This document shows positions 8,119 to 17,254 of a stretch of 49,881 bases of DNA, in pieces; the stretch's first letter is position 1, and every line of letters begins with the position of its first letter. The notes under the pieces were generated by a model, which was given only the letters and a program-made list of their open reading frames with translations, was not told the DNA's origin and made no database searches. The stretch is from Clostridia bacterium (GTDB lineage: Bacteria > Bacillota > Clostridia > Oscillospirales > CAG-272), in contig JAFTOG010000032.1 in the NCBI GenBank assembly GCA_017451485.1, positions 1 through 49,881 on the forward strand. The letters run 5' to 3'. Position numbers and translations under genes: made by a program.

Positions 8119-8494
8119 GTGATACTCCGTTAAGAGTAAAACGAATAACAAGATTCTGCATAGCAGGTTCTTATAACGACAGAAAGAGAGAACAAATCGG
8201 TTTTAACACCGAAATGTCCTCTCTTTTTTTGTTGATTTAATGAAATCCTCACTTCGTTCAGATGAATCCAAGGTTAAACCCTTGGGTGAAATCAAATTCG
8301 TCTACTTTTTTCTCGCTACGGCTCGGTCACACCTCGGGTCTGACAGTCCACCGGACTGTCATTCAATACCTCGGTGCCGCTTCGCTACCCTGCGAAGCAG
8401 GATTTCATAGTGAAAGCGATTTTATTCACCGAGGGTGGATTTCACCCGTCAAAGACGGATTTGACTGTGTGATAATCCGTTAAGAGTATCACAC
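8119..8494. repeat. modular hairpin repeat element, copy A
   Basis: This 376-base non-coding element starts with GTGATACTC-CGTTAA-GAGTA (8119-8138) and ends with a full hairpin, GTGTGATAATC (8467-8477) and GAGTATCACAC (8484-8494). Bases 8140-8240 match the reverse complement of 39193-39303 closely, including TTCTTATAACGACA and a conserved hairpin. The middle contains several unrelated short stem-loops: CCAAGG/CCTTGG (8258-8285), GACAGTCC/GGACTGTC (8342-8360), GCTTCGC/GCGAAGC (8379-8399) and CCGTC/GACGG (8447-8459). They are separated by TGAAATC or GATTTCA linkers. No coding potential is convincing. It fills the 508-base gap between the lipoprotein and hpf; 8045-8118 shows nothing recognisable. 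Confidence 0.75.
8183..8230 (+). terminator. conserved terminator-like hairpin inside repeat copy A
   Basis: AAAGAGAG (8183-8190) pairs with CTCTCTTT (8219-8226), with an inner stem ATCGGT/ACCG and a following T run. It probably ends the lipoprotein transcript. The same hairpin, inverted, occurs at 39212-39258. Confidence 0.6.
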
Positions 8495-8552
8495 ATGCTA
8501 AGACTTATGCTTTGTTTGAAAAATCGATATAATAGGCAGGATGTTATCGGGG

Positions 8553-9083
8553 TTATTCTATATCCGGAACAATCAGACCGTAGCCACCTGCATTACGCTT
8601 ATAAACCACGCAGGTCTCTAAGCTTGCTGCATCCTTGAATACATAGAAGGAATGTCCGATAAGCTCCATCTGGAGTATTGCCTCCTCCAGCGACATGGGC
8701 TTAAAGGAGAAGGTCTTAACTCGGATATTGGCTGTAAGGTCCTCCTCGTAAACATCGGGAAAGTCGGATTCTGCTATGGCAAGACCCTCTTCCTTGATCT
8801 TTTTCTGGAGTCTGGTCTTGTTCTTTCTTATCTGTCTTTCAAGAGAGTCAATAACCTTGTCAACTGCGTTTGCAAATGTATCGGCTGATTCCTCTGCACG
8901 GAGGGTTGTGTCTGAGGTGTAGATGGTTATTTCCACCTTTTCGGCATTTTTGGGCATTGAGAATACAACATCAATTTCGGCGTCGTCGTGGAAGAAGCGT
9001 TTAAATTTAGAAAGCTTCTTCTCAGCCATTTCCTTAACGACCTCAAATACCTTCATGTGGCGTCCTACAAAATTCATCTTCAT
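8553..9083 (-). CDS. hpf: ribosome hibernation promoting factor, long form
   Basis: The protein binds the 30S subunit and dimerises ribosomes into 100S particles in stationary phase. The N-terminal S30AE domain starts MKMNFVGRHMKVFEVVKE and a linker leads to the C-terminal dimerisation domain (about residues 120-176), with VKTFSFKPMSLEEAILQMEL and GHSFYVFKDA as in Gram-positive long HPFs. I place the start at ATG-9083, seven bases after GAGGTG; a longer frame to 9110 lacks a ribosome binding site. Length ~176 residues is normal. It is a single gene following the copper operon terminator. Confidence 0.93.
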   Translation of the reverse strand: MKMNFVGRHMKVFEVVKEMAEKKLSKFKRFFHDDAEIDVVFSMPKNAEKVEITIYTSDTTLRAEESADTFANAVDKVIDSLERQIRKNKTRLQKKIKEEGLAIAESDFPDVYEEDLTANIRVKTFSFKPMSLEEAILQMELIGHSFYVFKDAASLETCVVYKRNAGGYGLIVPDIE

Positions 9084-9171
9084 ACCTTTCACCTCTTGTG
9101 ATTTATTCAAAGATTATTCTTTGTAATTTTATTTTACCATATTATTTGATAAAAATAAATAGAAAATCTCT

Positions 9172-9212
9172 AAAAAAAACATAAAATTTGTGAAAAATAT
9201 CTAAATTTTATG
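9172..9212 (-). terminator. A/T-rich intrinsic terminator of copA-copZ
   Basis: On the minus strand a 10-base perfect stem (9212-9203 with 9189-9180) is followed by eight T. It lies 11 bases beyond the copZ stop. Confidence 0.65.
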
Positions 9213-9222
9213 TGAGAAAGCC

Positions 9223-9441
9223 TTATTTAATTACTGTGAAGCCTAATTTTTCTATAACAGCAGATATTACATCTGTATCAATATCGTTTTTGGATATTAC
9301 ACATACGGTTTTCTTTTCAAGGTCTATTGTGACCTTTTTTACTCCGTCCACGGTCTTTAACGCATCTGTAATACGGGCAACACATTTCTGACAGTGCATG
9401 CCCTCTACCTTAAGTGTCTTTTCAATTTTTTTGAATATCAT
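9223..9441 (-). CDS. copZ: copper chaperone (HMA domain)
   Basis: This 72-residue protein consists of one heavy-metal-associated domain with the metal-binding GMHCQKC motif (Cys at ~17 and ~20) and the usual beta-alpha-beta-beta-alpha-beta length. It should carry Cu(I) in the cytosol and pass it to the exporter. The start ATG has AAAGGAG upstream and the gene overlaps the 3' end of copA by 20 bases, so the two are translated together. Confidence 0.88.
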   Translation of the reverse strand: MIFKKIEKTLKVEGMHCQKCVARITDALKTVDGVKKVTIDLEKKTVCVISKNDIDTDVISAVIEKLGFTVIK

Positions 9442-11644
9442 TTTTATTTCTCCTTTTAGTTAATCTCAGTGAATTTAAGGAAACACAAATACTGCTCATT
9501 ACCATTGCAAGGGAGGCTATCATAGGAGTTATTGAAATGCCGAGGGGGAGAAGAGCTCCTGCTGCTATGGGAATCATAAGCGAATTGTATAAGAAAGCAA
9601 AGAACAGATTTTGCTTGATTATCCTGAGGGTCCGTCTGCTTGTTGATACAAGAGTAGATATACCCTTTATTGACGGGTGGGTAAGTATAACATCGGAGCA
9701 GTCCATAGCTATATCCGTAGCACCACGCATGCTTATGCTGATGTCGGCAGAGGAGAGGGCAATGGCATCGTTAATACCGTCTCCCACCATTGCACACATT
9801 TTACCTTCTTTCTTAAGGCCCTTTACTATGTCTGCCTTACCCGACGGCACAGCATCTGCTATAACTTTTTCTATTCCGAGCTCATTGGCAATTGCCCCGG
9901 CTGTATGCTTGTTATCACCTGTCAGCATTATACATTCTACACCCTCTGCCTTAAAGGTGCCGAGCTCCTCCTTTGTGCCTTCTCTTACAATGTCGGAGAT
10001 ACCGAACAAGGCTTTTACCTCACCTTTTATTATAGCGTATACAATACTGCATCCCCTATCCGCAAGGACGGTGGCTGTATTGCCGAAGGGACTTGTAATT
10101 CCGTTTTCGTCAAGGTATCTTTCGTTTACCAGATATATATCTTCATTCCTACCTCTTGCGTATATTCCGTAGCCCTCTAAAACCGTAAAATCATCCACCT
10201 CCTCGGGGATAATTCCTTTCTCTTTGGCATACTCCGAGAATGCTCCGGATATGGGATGGGAGGATTTTGCTTCTGCTCCACATATAAGTGGCATTATTTC
10301 ATTTTCTTTACAAGAGAGTAGGTGCTTTGCCGAAATTTTCATTCTTCCGTAGGTAAGTGTACCTGTTTTATCAAGTACAAGTGTGTCAATACGGGAGGCA
10401 CTTTCCAGTATTTCACTCCTTTTTATAAGTATTCCATCCTTGGCAAGCTCTCCCTCGCTTATGACCGTTGCAAGTGGAGTGGCAAGACCGAGAGCACAGG
10501 GACAAGCCACTACAAGAACAGTGATCAACGCACTGACAGCCGAGGAAATGCCAAGTCCTAAAATAAGATGCACAATAAAGGATACAAGAGCTATTCCGGT
10601 AACGGCAGGAACAAAGAACAGGCATATCCTGTCTGCCACACGGGCAATAGGTGCCTTTGTGGAGGAGGATTCCAAAACAAGTCGCACAATTTCCGATACG
10701 GTAGAGTTTTTTCCTACCCGTTTGGCTAAATATTCCACATATCCGTTGGAATTTACCGACCCTGCAAGAACGGTATCACCCTGTTTCTTCAGTACAGGCT
10801 TACTTTCCCCCGTAATAAAGGATTCATCAATGTGGGCATGGCCGGACAGAATCTCTCCATCTACCGCTATTCTTTCTCCCGGGTGACATATGAGTATATC
10901 GCCCTCATTTACCTCATCAAGAGGAACTCTTTTTTCACCATCCTCAAGCTTAATATAAGCGTAAGTCGGAGTAAGCTGTACAAGAGAGGATATTGCGTTT
11001 CTTGTTTTACTCTTGCTTTTTTTATCAATTATCCTTCCCAGCTTGACAAAGTAAATCACAATTGCCACGGATTCAAAGTAAACCTCGGGGGGAGTGTCTG
11101 CTTTTCCAATAATATAAAGCAGAGATACCGTTATACTGTATATTAGTGCCGAAAACACTCCTACGGTAACAAGAGAGTCCATATTGGGCGATAAGTGGAT
11201 AATGTTTTTTATACCACTCCTTATGATATCAAAGCCGTAAAACAAAAACGGTACAGATAGCACAAAGGAAATTCCGTATACCCAGACAGGGTGAGTGTGC
11301 ATATTCAAAATCGGGGGTGCGGGGATACCTATCATATGACCCATTGCAGTGTAAAGCAGCAAAATGGCGAGGACTGTGTAGATAATAAACAGCTTTTTTG
11401 ACGAGCCTGTGTCCCTGTCCTCCGTTTTACTGTATTCTCCTATACACTCAAATCCCGATTCGGAAATATATCCGGCTATATCATCATAGTCTATTATATT
11501 TTCATCGTATTCTATCGATGCACTTGCCATAACAAGATTCACATTTGCTATGCTTATACCCTTTTGCTTGTTGAGGTATTTTTCCAGCCCACCTGAGCAG
11601 GCAGAACAGCTCATCCCACCTATTCTCAGAACTATTCTTTTCAT
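9422..11644 (-). CDS. copA: copper-exporting P1B-type ATPase
   Basis: The protein has 740 residues. A single N-terminal HMA domain carries GGMSCSACSG (Cys 13 and 16). Two helices and then the P1B core follow: TGESKPV (~275) in the actuator loop, CPCALGLATP (~378) as the intramembrane Cu(I) site, DKTGTLT (~423) with the phosphorylated Asp, HP in SSHPISG, and GDGINDAIAL (~620). CPC followed by ALG is the Cu(I) class, unlike the ATPase at 30.6 kb. It has a good GGAGG, its own promoter and two palindromic sites upstream. No CsoR or CopY gene is beside it, so its repressor must lie elsewhere. Typical length. Confidence 0.93.
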   Translation of the reverse strand: MKRIVLRIGGMSCSACSGGLEKYLNKQKGISIANVNLVMASASIEYDENIIDYDDIAGYISESGFECIGEYSKTEDRDTGSSKKLFIIYTVLAILLLYTAMGHMIGIPAPPILNMHTHPVWVYGISFVLSVPFLFYGFDIIRSGIKNIIHLSPNMDSLVTVGVFSALIYSITVSLLYIIGKADTPPEVYFESVAIVIYFVKLGRIIDKKSKSKTRNAISSLVQLTPTYAYIKLEDGEKRVPLDEVNEGDILICHPGERIAVDGEILSGHAHIDESFITGESKPVLKKQGDTVLAGSVNSNGYVEYLAKRVGKNSTVSEIVRLVLESSSTKAPIARVADRICLFFVPAVTGIALVSFIVHLILGLGISSAVSALITVLVVACPCALGLATPLATVISEGELAKDGILIKRSEILESASRIDTLVLDKTGTLTYGRMKISAKHLLSCKENEIMPLICGAEAKSSHPISGAFSEYAKEKGIIPEEVDDFTVLEGYGIYARGRNEDIYLVNERYLDENGITSPFGNTATVLADRGCSIVYAIIKGEVKALFGISDIVREGTKEELGTFKAEGVECIMLTGDNKHTAGAIANELGIEKVIADAVPSGKADIVKGLKKEGKMCAMVGDGINDAIALSSADISISMRGATDIAMDCSDVILTHPSIKGISTLVSTSRRTLRIIKQNLFFAFLYNSLMIPIAAGALLPLGISITPMIASLAMVMSSICVSLNSLRLTKRRNKNDIQKN

Positions 11645-11665
11645 ACATGCACCTCCTTTTTTAAC

Positions 11666-11694
11666 ATTTTAGCATAGCTAAAAAGAATAGTCAA
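11666..11694 (-). promoter_or_regulatory. copA promoter with overlapping palindrome
   Basis: On the minus strand TTGACT (11694-11689), a 17-base spacer and TAAAAT (11671-11666). A perfect palindrome, TTTTAGC-ATA-GCTAAAA (11667-11683), sits over the -10 and spacer, the expected position for a repressor site. Confidence 0.7.
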
Positions 11695-11722
11695 GGCGAT
11701 TATCAAAAAAAGAACTCAAAAA

Positions 11723-11738
11723 GTTAGCCAAAGCTAAC
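11723..11738. promoter_or_regulatory. second TTAGC/GCTAA inverted repeat upstream of copA
   Basis: GTTAGC-CAAA-GCTAAC shares the half-sites TTAGC and GCTAA with the promoter palindrome 50 bases away. It is probably an operator. On the minus strand it is followed by five T and could instead act as a weak terminator. Confidence 0.4.
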
Positions 11739-11773
11739 CTTGAAAAAATTATACACAAAATCGCTATTTTCGT

Positions 11774-11802
11774 TTGACTTTTTATTTCCTGTATGATATA
11801 CT
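11774..11802 (+). promoter_or_regulatory. promoter of the DUF1846 gene
   Basis: TTGACT (11774-11779), 17 bases, TATACT (11797-11802). The start codon follows at 11890. Confidence 0.6.
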
Positions 11803-11889
11803 ATTAACTGTTAAATATAATTATCGACTGTATTTCCTTAAATGGGGGATACGGTTTTACTATTTCGCATAAGACAAAAGGGGCATATA

Positions 11890-13374
11890 ATGTATAAAAT
11901 AGGTTTTGACAACGATAAATATTTGAAAAAGCAGTCTGAGCAGATAAAGGAAAGAATTGCAAAATTCGGTGGTAAGCTTTACCTTGAATTCGGTGGCAAG
12001 CTTTTTGACGATTTTCATGCGTCCAGAGTTTTGCCGGGATTTGCCCCTGACAGTAAAATCAGGATGCTTGCCGAGCTTAAGGATCAGGCTGAGATAATTA
12101 TCGTAATCAATGCGACAGATATAGAGAAGAATAAGGTCAGGGGCGACCTCGGTATTACCTATGACCTTGATGTTTTACGCCTTATTGACGCTTTCCGTGG
12201 ATTTGGATTGTTTGTTGGAAGCGTTGTTATGACAAGATATGAGGCATCTGCCCCCGTGGAGGCATTTATTTCAAAGCTCCGTACCCTCGGCATCAAGGTG
12301 TACAAGCATTATGCTATCAAAAATTATCCCTATGATATTGACAGTATAGTAAGTGATGAGGGCTACGGTAAAAACGAATATATCGAGACCTCCCGTTCTC
12401 TCGTGGTTATGACTGCTCCAGGTCCCGGTAGCGGAAAGATGGCTACCTGCCTTTCTCAGATATATCATGAGCATAAAATGGGTATTAAAGCAGGATATGC
12501 TAAATTCGAGACCTTTCCTATATGGAATCTACCTCTTAATCATCCTGTTAATGTGGCATATGAGGCTGCAACAGCCGACCTTAACGATGTAAATATGATT
12601 GACCCCTTCCACCTTGAGGCATACGGAAAAACTACGGTGAATTACAACAGAGATGTGGAGATTTTCCCTGTGCTTCGTGCTATGTTCGAGGGAATAATGG
12701 GGGAGTGTCCTTATAAGTCTCCCACGGATATGGGTGTCAATATGGCAGGCGATTGCATTTTTGATGACGAAACTGTAAGACAGGCTGCAAGATGCGAGAT
12801 ACTCAGAAGATATTACAATGCACTTTGTAACGCCCGTAAGGGAAATAATTGCGATACAGAGATAAAAAAGATAAAGATACTTATGAAGCAGATGGATATT
12901 GATTCATCTGAACGCAAATGCATCCAGGCTGCACTTGACAAGGCGGAGGCTACAGGAGCACCTGCTGCTGCTATTGAGCTTTGCGACGGAAGAGTAGTTA
13001 CAGGTAAGACCTCGACCCTTCTCGGTGCCTCCAGTGCCGTGCTTATTAATTCCGTAAAGGCGATAGCAGGTATAGACGATAGTATAAATATTATTGCACA
13101 TGAGATTTTGGAGCCTGTACAGAAGCTGAAGATAGAAAATCTCGGCAACCACAATCCCCGTCTCCATACGGATGAGGTGCTTGTTGCAATGGCGATAACT
13201 GCTGCTACCAGTGAGTCGGCAAGACAGGCTATGGAGGCTCTTAAGAAGCTTAAGGGTGCAGAGCTTCATTCTTCGGTTATCCTATCCCCCGTGGATACGG
13301 CAACCTTCAGAAAGCTGGGAATCAATGTAACCTGCGAGCCCGTATATCAGACAAAGAAGCTTTATCACGGTTAA
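11890..13374 (+). CDS. DUF1846 (UPF0371) family protein
   Basis: The 494-residue cytosolic protein matches the DUF1846 family in length and in motifs such as GFDNDKYLKKQSEQI at the N-terminus, the glycine-rich TAPGPGSGKMATCLSQIYH (~155-175, P-loop-like) and FETFPIWNLPLNHPVN. The family is widespread in Firmicutes and structurally known, but its reaction is unsettled; I do not assign one. The start is ATG-11890 after AAAGGGG; upstream codons to 11842 lack a binding site. It is a single-gene unit with its own promoter and terminator. Confidence 0.88.
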   Translation: MYKIGFDNDKYLKKQSEQIKERIAKFGGKLYLEFGGKLFDDFHASRVLPGFAPDSKIRMLAELKDQAEIIIVINATDIEKNKVRGDLGITYDLDVLRLIDAFRGFGLFVGSVVMTRYEASAPVEAFISKLRTLGIKVYKHYAIKNYPYDIDSIVSDEGYGKNEYIETSRSLVVMTAPGPGSGKMATCLSQIYHEHKMGIKAGYAKFETFPIWNLPLNHPVNVAYEAATADLNDVNMIDPFHLEAYGKTTVNYNRDVEIFPVLRAMFEGIMGECPYKSPTDMGVNMAGDCIFDDETVRQAARCEILRRYYNALCNARKGNNCDTEIKKIKILMKQMDIDSSERKCIQAALDKAEATGAPAAAIELCDGRVVTGKTSTLLGASSAVLINSVKAIAGIDDSINIIAHEILEPVQKLKIENLGNHNPRLHTDEVLVAMAITAATSESARQAMEALKKLKGAELHSSVILSPVDTATFRKLGINVTCEPVYQTKKLYHG

Positions 13375-13382
13375 TTAACATG

Positions 13383-13418
13383 AAAAATGCTTACGCTGTT
13401 TTCGGCGTAAGCATTTTT
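13383..13418. terminator. bidirectional intrinsic terminator
   Basis: A 14-base perfect stem (13383-13396 with 13405-13418), an 8-base loop, and A/T tracts on both sides. It separates the convergent DUF1846 and recG genes. Confidence 0.85.
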
Positions 13419-13486
13419 GCGTTTTATATTTTTTCTTGAATTGGTTTTGTTTAAGCTTGGTAATTGGTTGGTTAAGCGTAATAGGG

Positions 13487-15622
13487 CTAATTTATGGTTT
13501 TTGCATTTTTCTCTGCGATTATGTTAAGCCTTGATTTGAGCAGAGCATTTTCCGGCAGGGATAGTGTCCTGTCACTTGATAGAATGTCTTTTGCACACTC
13601 AAAGGCAGAATGGAGAAGCTCAGAGTCGGAGCAGGTTTTTGAAAGATTGAGATCTGCCTCTCCCGATTGGCGAATAGAGGGATCCGAGGAGAAAAAATCT
13701 CCCGGCCCACGCATTTTCAAATCTCTTTCGGCAATGGTGTATCCGTCGTAAACGGTACGCATAATTTCCAGGCGTTCCGTGGATGCTTCACTACGGGATG
13801 AGGAGACCAGGATGCAGTAGGATTTATCCTTACCTCTTCCTACTCTTCCTCTTAGCTGGTGGAGCTGAGATAGACCGAATCTCTCTGCGTTTTCCACTAT
13901 CATAAGGGTGGCGTTCGGAACATTCACACCTACCTCTATAACCGTGGTGGAAACAAGAATATCTATTTTGCCATCAGCAAAGTCTACCATTATTTTATCC
14001 TTTTCCTTGCCCTTAAGCTTGCCGTGGATAAATTCAACAGAAAGGTCGGGAAAGACCGTTTCCTTTAGCTCCTTGGCGTAGGTTACAGCAGCCTTTGTCT
14101 TATGAGAAGCCTTGTCGGTGTCATTTATAATAAAAGGGTTATAGTCAAAAAAGTCAAGAATATCCGTTTCCTTTTCCTCAACGGAGGGGCAAACAATATA
14201 TACCTGGTGTCCCTCTTCAACCTGCTTTCTTATAAAATTATTGAGCCTTTGACGGTAGCTCTCATCAACAACAAAGGTGTCTACACGCTTTCTGCCGGGA
14301 GGCATAGTGTCAATAAGAGAGAGGTCTAAGTCTCCGTATATCATAAGAGACAGGGTTCTCGGTATGGGAGTTGCACTCATAACAAGTACATGTACATTTT
14401 TGCTTTTCTCGGCAAGACGGGCACGCTGCCGCACTCCAAATCTATGCTGCTCATCTGTGATAACAAGACCAAGACGGGAAAATTCTACTCCATCCTGTAT
14501 AAGGGCGTGGGTGCCGATGATAAAATCCGTTTCTCCGTTTTTTATCCGTTGGAGAATAGCCCTTTTTTCCTTTGTCGGTGTGGAGCCTGTAAGCAGCTCG
14601 CAGGACAGCCCCAAAGCTTCAAAATCCTTTTTTAAGGAGGAATAGTGTTGATTTGCAAGTATTTCCGTAGGAACCATAAGTGCAGCTTGATATCCGTTTT
14701 TGCACACAGCATAGGAGGCAATAGAGGCACATACTGTTTTTCCACTACCTACATCACCTACCACTATACGGTTCATTGCCTTTACAAAGGGAGAGCCGTC
14801 TCCAGACAGGTCGAGAAGAATCTCTCCTATTGCCCTCGCCTGAGCATCTGTAAGCTCATATGGGAGAAGATTGAGATAATCAGTTATATCAGTGTCGGAA
14901 ATGCAGGGTGCCAGGTACAGCTGAGCTTCACTTTTAATCTGTGAAACGGAGAGAGCAAAGAAAAACAGTTCATCAAAGCTAAGCCTTCTTATAGAAGCAT
15001 TTAATGTGTTTTCGTCGGGTGGAGTGTGGATATTTTTCAGTGCAAAGGGTATAGAACACAGGTTCATTTTATCGAGAACCGAATCCGGTAAATGCTCATC
15101 TACCATATTGCTAAGCTCCGGCAAGGTCTCACTGATCAGCTTTGATATAAGCTTTTGATTAATACCGTTAAAAAGGGGATAAACAGGAGTAAGAGGGAGG
15201 AGCCTTTTATTGGGAATAACAGGCTCATAAGCAGGGGAGCTCATACACAGGGTACGCTTTTCCCGTGACATTTTCCCCCAAAAACGGAAGGTGGAGCCTA
15301 TTGTGAAAACATCCTTAAGATAATTTTGATTGAAGTATGTTATATTTACGCTTCCCGTTTCATCAAAGGCACGGAATTTCAGTATGCTCATACCTCTACG
15401 GATAAGGGCTACCTTTGGCTCGGAGCCTACGGTTAAAATGTAGGAATGTGGGAAAAGATCCAGGGGAGTGTCGATAATTCTATATACATCGCCTCTGTTC
15501 TGATAGGCTCTCGGAAAGTGGTAAAGAAGGTCGCCGACAGTGTATATTCCGTTTTGATTAAAGCACTTCTCATACTTTGGTCCAACACCACGCAATGTGC
15601 CTATTTTGTCGTTAAATTTCAC
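13487..15622 (-). CDS. recG: ATP-dependent DNA helicase RecG
   Basis: RecG reverses stalled replication forks and processes Holliday junctions. The 711-residue protein has the N-terminal wedge/OB region (~1-200, with VGDLLYHFPRAYQNR), Walker A GDVGSGKT (~289), DEQH box (~387), the SATPIPRTL motif III, motif V TTVIEVGVNVPNA and motif VI QLRGRVGRG, then the RecG-specific tail with RDLKMRGPGDFF. The start is GTG-15622, seven bases after AGGAGG. Slightly longer than average (~680) but complete. Confidence 0.97.
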   Translation of the reverse strand: MKFNDKIGTLRGVGPKYEKCFNQNGIYTVGDLLYHFPRAYQNRGDVYRIIDTPLDLFPHSYILTVGSEPKVALIRRGMSILKFRAFDETGSVNITYFNQNYLKDVFTIGSTFRFWGKMSREKRTLCMSSPAYEPVIPNKRLLPLTPVYPLFNGINQKLISKLISETLPELSNMVDEHLPDSVLDKMNLCSIPFALKNIHTPPDENTLNASIRRLSFDELFFFALSVSQIKSEAQLYLAPCISDTDITDYLNLLPYELTDAQARAIGEILLDLSGDGSPFVKAMNRIVVGDVGSGKTVCASIASYAVCKNGYQAALMVPTEILANQHYSSLKKDFEALGLSCELLTGSTPTKEKRAILQRIKNGETDFIIGTHALIQDGVEFSRLGLVITDEQHRFGVRQRARLAEKSKNVHVLVMSATPIPRTLSLMIYGDLDLSLIDTMPPGRKRVDTFVVDESYRQRLNNFIRKQVEEGHQVYIVCPSVEEKETDILDFFDYNPFIINDTDKASHKTKAAVTYAKELKETVFPDLSVEFIHGKLKGKEKDKIMVDFADGKIDILVSTTVIEVGVNVPNATLMIVENAERFGLSQLHQLRGRVGRGKDKSYCILVSSSRSEASTERLEIMRTVYDGYTIAERDLKMRGPGDFFSSDPSIRQSGEADLNLSKTCSDSELLHSAFECAKDILSSDRTLSLPENALLKSRLNIIAEKNAKTIN

Positions 15623-15704
15623 TACCGTACCTCCTTTTTAATGCTTTTTTGTAGCTTTTTTGCTGTTTTTTATGATTTTTACCGATTGATATTCGATACA
15701 GAGA

Positions 15705-15734
15705 AGAGGAACAAACCGATTAGCTTGTTCCTCT
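15705..15734. terminator. hairpin between glucokinase and recG
   Basis: AGAGGAACAA (15705-15714) pairs perfectly with TTGTTCCTCT (15725-15734) around a 10-base loop. T-tracts are poor, so termination after the glucokinase gene is only probable. Confidence 0.4.
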
Positions 15735-15764
15735 TTTACATTTGCTTTGTAATTCCGATTTTTA

Positions 15765-16727
15765 TTAAAGTCCCAATACTGCAGCACCGAGAATGCCTGC
15801 GTCGTTACCCAGCTCTGCAATCTTGATCTGAGTTCTTTGACCTTCGCCGTTGCCGTAGGTTTCCTTATGTACCTTTTCACAAAGGGGCTTAAGGAGGTAA
15901 TCTTTTTCATTACATACACCGCCACCGATAGAAAGAACATTTGGCTGGAATATGTTTATCATTGTTGCAATGCCTGATGCAAGATAGTCGATGTATTCGT
16001 CTACTATCTCAGCTCCAACCTTATCACCCTTCTTCATAGCTGCAAATGCAACTCTTGCATTTACATTGTTGAGGTCACCGTTTATCATATCCTCGATAAT
16101 TGTTGATACGCCGTTTTCTCTTGCCTTAATAAGATGCTCCTTGGTCATATTTACAAGACCGGTTGCGGAGCTGTATGTTTCCCAACAGCCCTTTCTGCCA
16201 CAGGTACACTGCTTACCGTCCTTTTCGATTACTACATGTCCAAGCTCAGCACCTGCATGATTAAAGCCGGAGTATACCTTGCCGTCAAGCACAATACCGC
16301 CACCGAGTCCTGTACCGAGTGTGATCATGACAGAGTACTTAGAGCCTTTAGCTGCACCTACTATGGATTCAGCCTTAGCTGCTGCATTTGCATCATTTTC
16401 TATGTATACCTTTTCTATTCCGAGATATTCCTTTAGAAGATCTGCAATGGGGAAATTATTAAAAGGAAGATTGTTTGCATAAACTACAACTCCCGTATCG
16501 GAGTCTGCTGTGCCGGGTGTTGCAATACCTGCGTATGCAATGTCATCAAGTGTCAATCCGTTGCTTGCCACGAGCTTCTTACATAGCTCTGCCATGTCCT
16601 TGATGATAAGCTTACCGTCACGATTAGCAAGAGTAGGAACACTACCCTTTGAGATAATCTCATACTTTTCGTTTACAATACCTACGGCGATATTTGTTCC
16701 GCCAAGGTCGATGCCCAAATAATACAT
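15765..16727 (-). CDS. glcK: ROK-family glucokinase
   Basis: This 320-residue sugar kinase has the ATP-binding GIDLGGTNIAVG at the N-terminus, the catalytic Asp in ENDANAAA (~110), GTGLGGGIVLDG and the ROK zinc motif CTCGRKGCWE (~171-180). The last distinguishes bacterial ROK kinases from repressors, and no DNA-binding domain is present. It phosphorylates glucose, or a related hexose, to the 6-phosphate. It is transcribed divergently from the sugar-transport operon starting at 17281, which suggests it handles sugar brought in by that system. Promoter TTGACT-17-TATAAT lies upstream. Confidence 0.9.
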   Translation of the reverse strand: MYYLGIDLGGTNIAVGIVNEKYEIISKGSVPTLANRDGKLIIKDMAELCKKLVASNGLTLDDIAYAGIATPGTADSDTGVVVYANNLPFNNFPIADLLKEYLGIEKVYIENDANAAAKAESIVGAAKGSKYSVMITLGTGLGGGIVLDGKVYSGFNHAGAELGHVVIEKDGKQCTCGRKGCWETYSSATGLVNMTKEHLIKARENGVSTIIEDMINGDLNNVNARVAFAAMKKGDKVGAEIVDEYIDYLASGIATMINIFQPNVLSIGGGVCNEKDYLLKPLCEKVHKETYGNGEGQRTQIKIAELGNDAGILGAAVLGL

Positions 16728-16780
16728 AAATTCAACCTTTCCGGCAAAACGGGGAATGTTTGTATGTTTTGCTCTTTTTC

Positions 16781-16809
16781 ATTATAAGATATCGATTATC
16801 AAAAGTCAA
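16781..16809 (-). promoter_or_regulatory. promoter of the glucokinase gene
   Basis: On the minus strand TTGACT (16809-16804), 17 bases, TATAAT (16786-16781). Confidence 0.7.
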
Positions 16810-17160
16810 TAGAATATTCCAAAAATTTTCATACAAAAGTGATATTAAGCATTGCAAAAAAATCTTATTTTTTCACTTAAAATTCAAAAAATGTACAATT
16901 TATTTATACGCCAAAATTTTTGACCAAAAATTGTGCAAAATGCACAAGACGAAGAAAATAAAAAAATAATGAAGAAAAATTTAATTATCTATTGACAAGC
17001 TTGAAAAGTGCTGAAATATAAGGCTTTTTGGAGGGTGAATAAACGGTGAGTAAAATCTGAAGCTATTTGGAAAATTCACAATTTGGACATATTTACAGTT
17101 TTTGACAGATCAAGATTGCAAAAAAATTTTCTTCTTATATTAAATATAGAAAATCGTTTC

Positions 17161-17189
17161 TTGACTTTGGGCAACTTTTATGATAAAAT
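17161..17189 (+). promoter_or_regulatory. promoter of the sugar-transport operon
   Basis: TTGACT (17161-17166), 17 bases, TAAAAT (17184-17189). The leader to ATG-17281 is about 85 bases. The rest of the 550-base divergent gap (16810-17160) is A/T-rich with no gene. Confidence 0.7.
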
Positions 17190-17232
17190 AACTACACAAA
17201 AGGTTATATTTGTGCAAAATCACATATATCCG

Positions 17233-17254
17233 ATCCCGCCTCGCTCGGCGGGAT
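17233..17254 (+). promoter_or_regulatory. leader hairpin before the solute-binding protein gene
   Basis: ATCCCGCC (17233-17240) pairs with GGCGGGAT (17247-17254). It is GC-rich in an A/T-rich leader and has no T-tract, so it is more likely a stability element or protein site than a terminator. Confidence 0.45.

Noticed and set aside
8262..8483. Plus-strand frame of 73 codons
   Set aside because: It runs through the hairpin array of repeat copy A; the codons follow the inverted repeats and there is no binding site.
8240..8490. Possible CRISPR array
   Set aside because: The constant linkers are only 7-9 bases, spacers are self-complementary and of unequal length, and linker orientation flips.
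9537..10886. Plus-strand frames of up to 211 codons opposite copA
   Set aside because: Antisense shadows of a well-defined ATPase, without binding sites or recognisable motifs.
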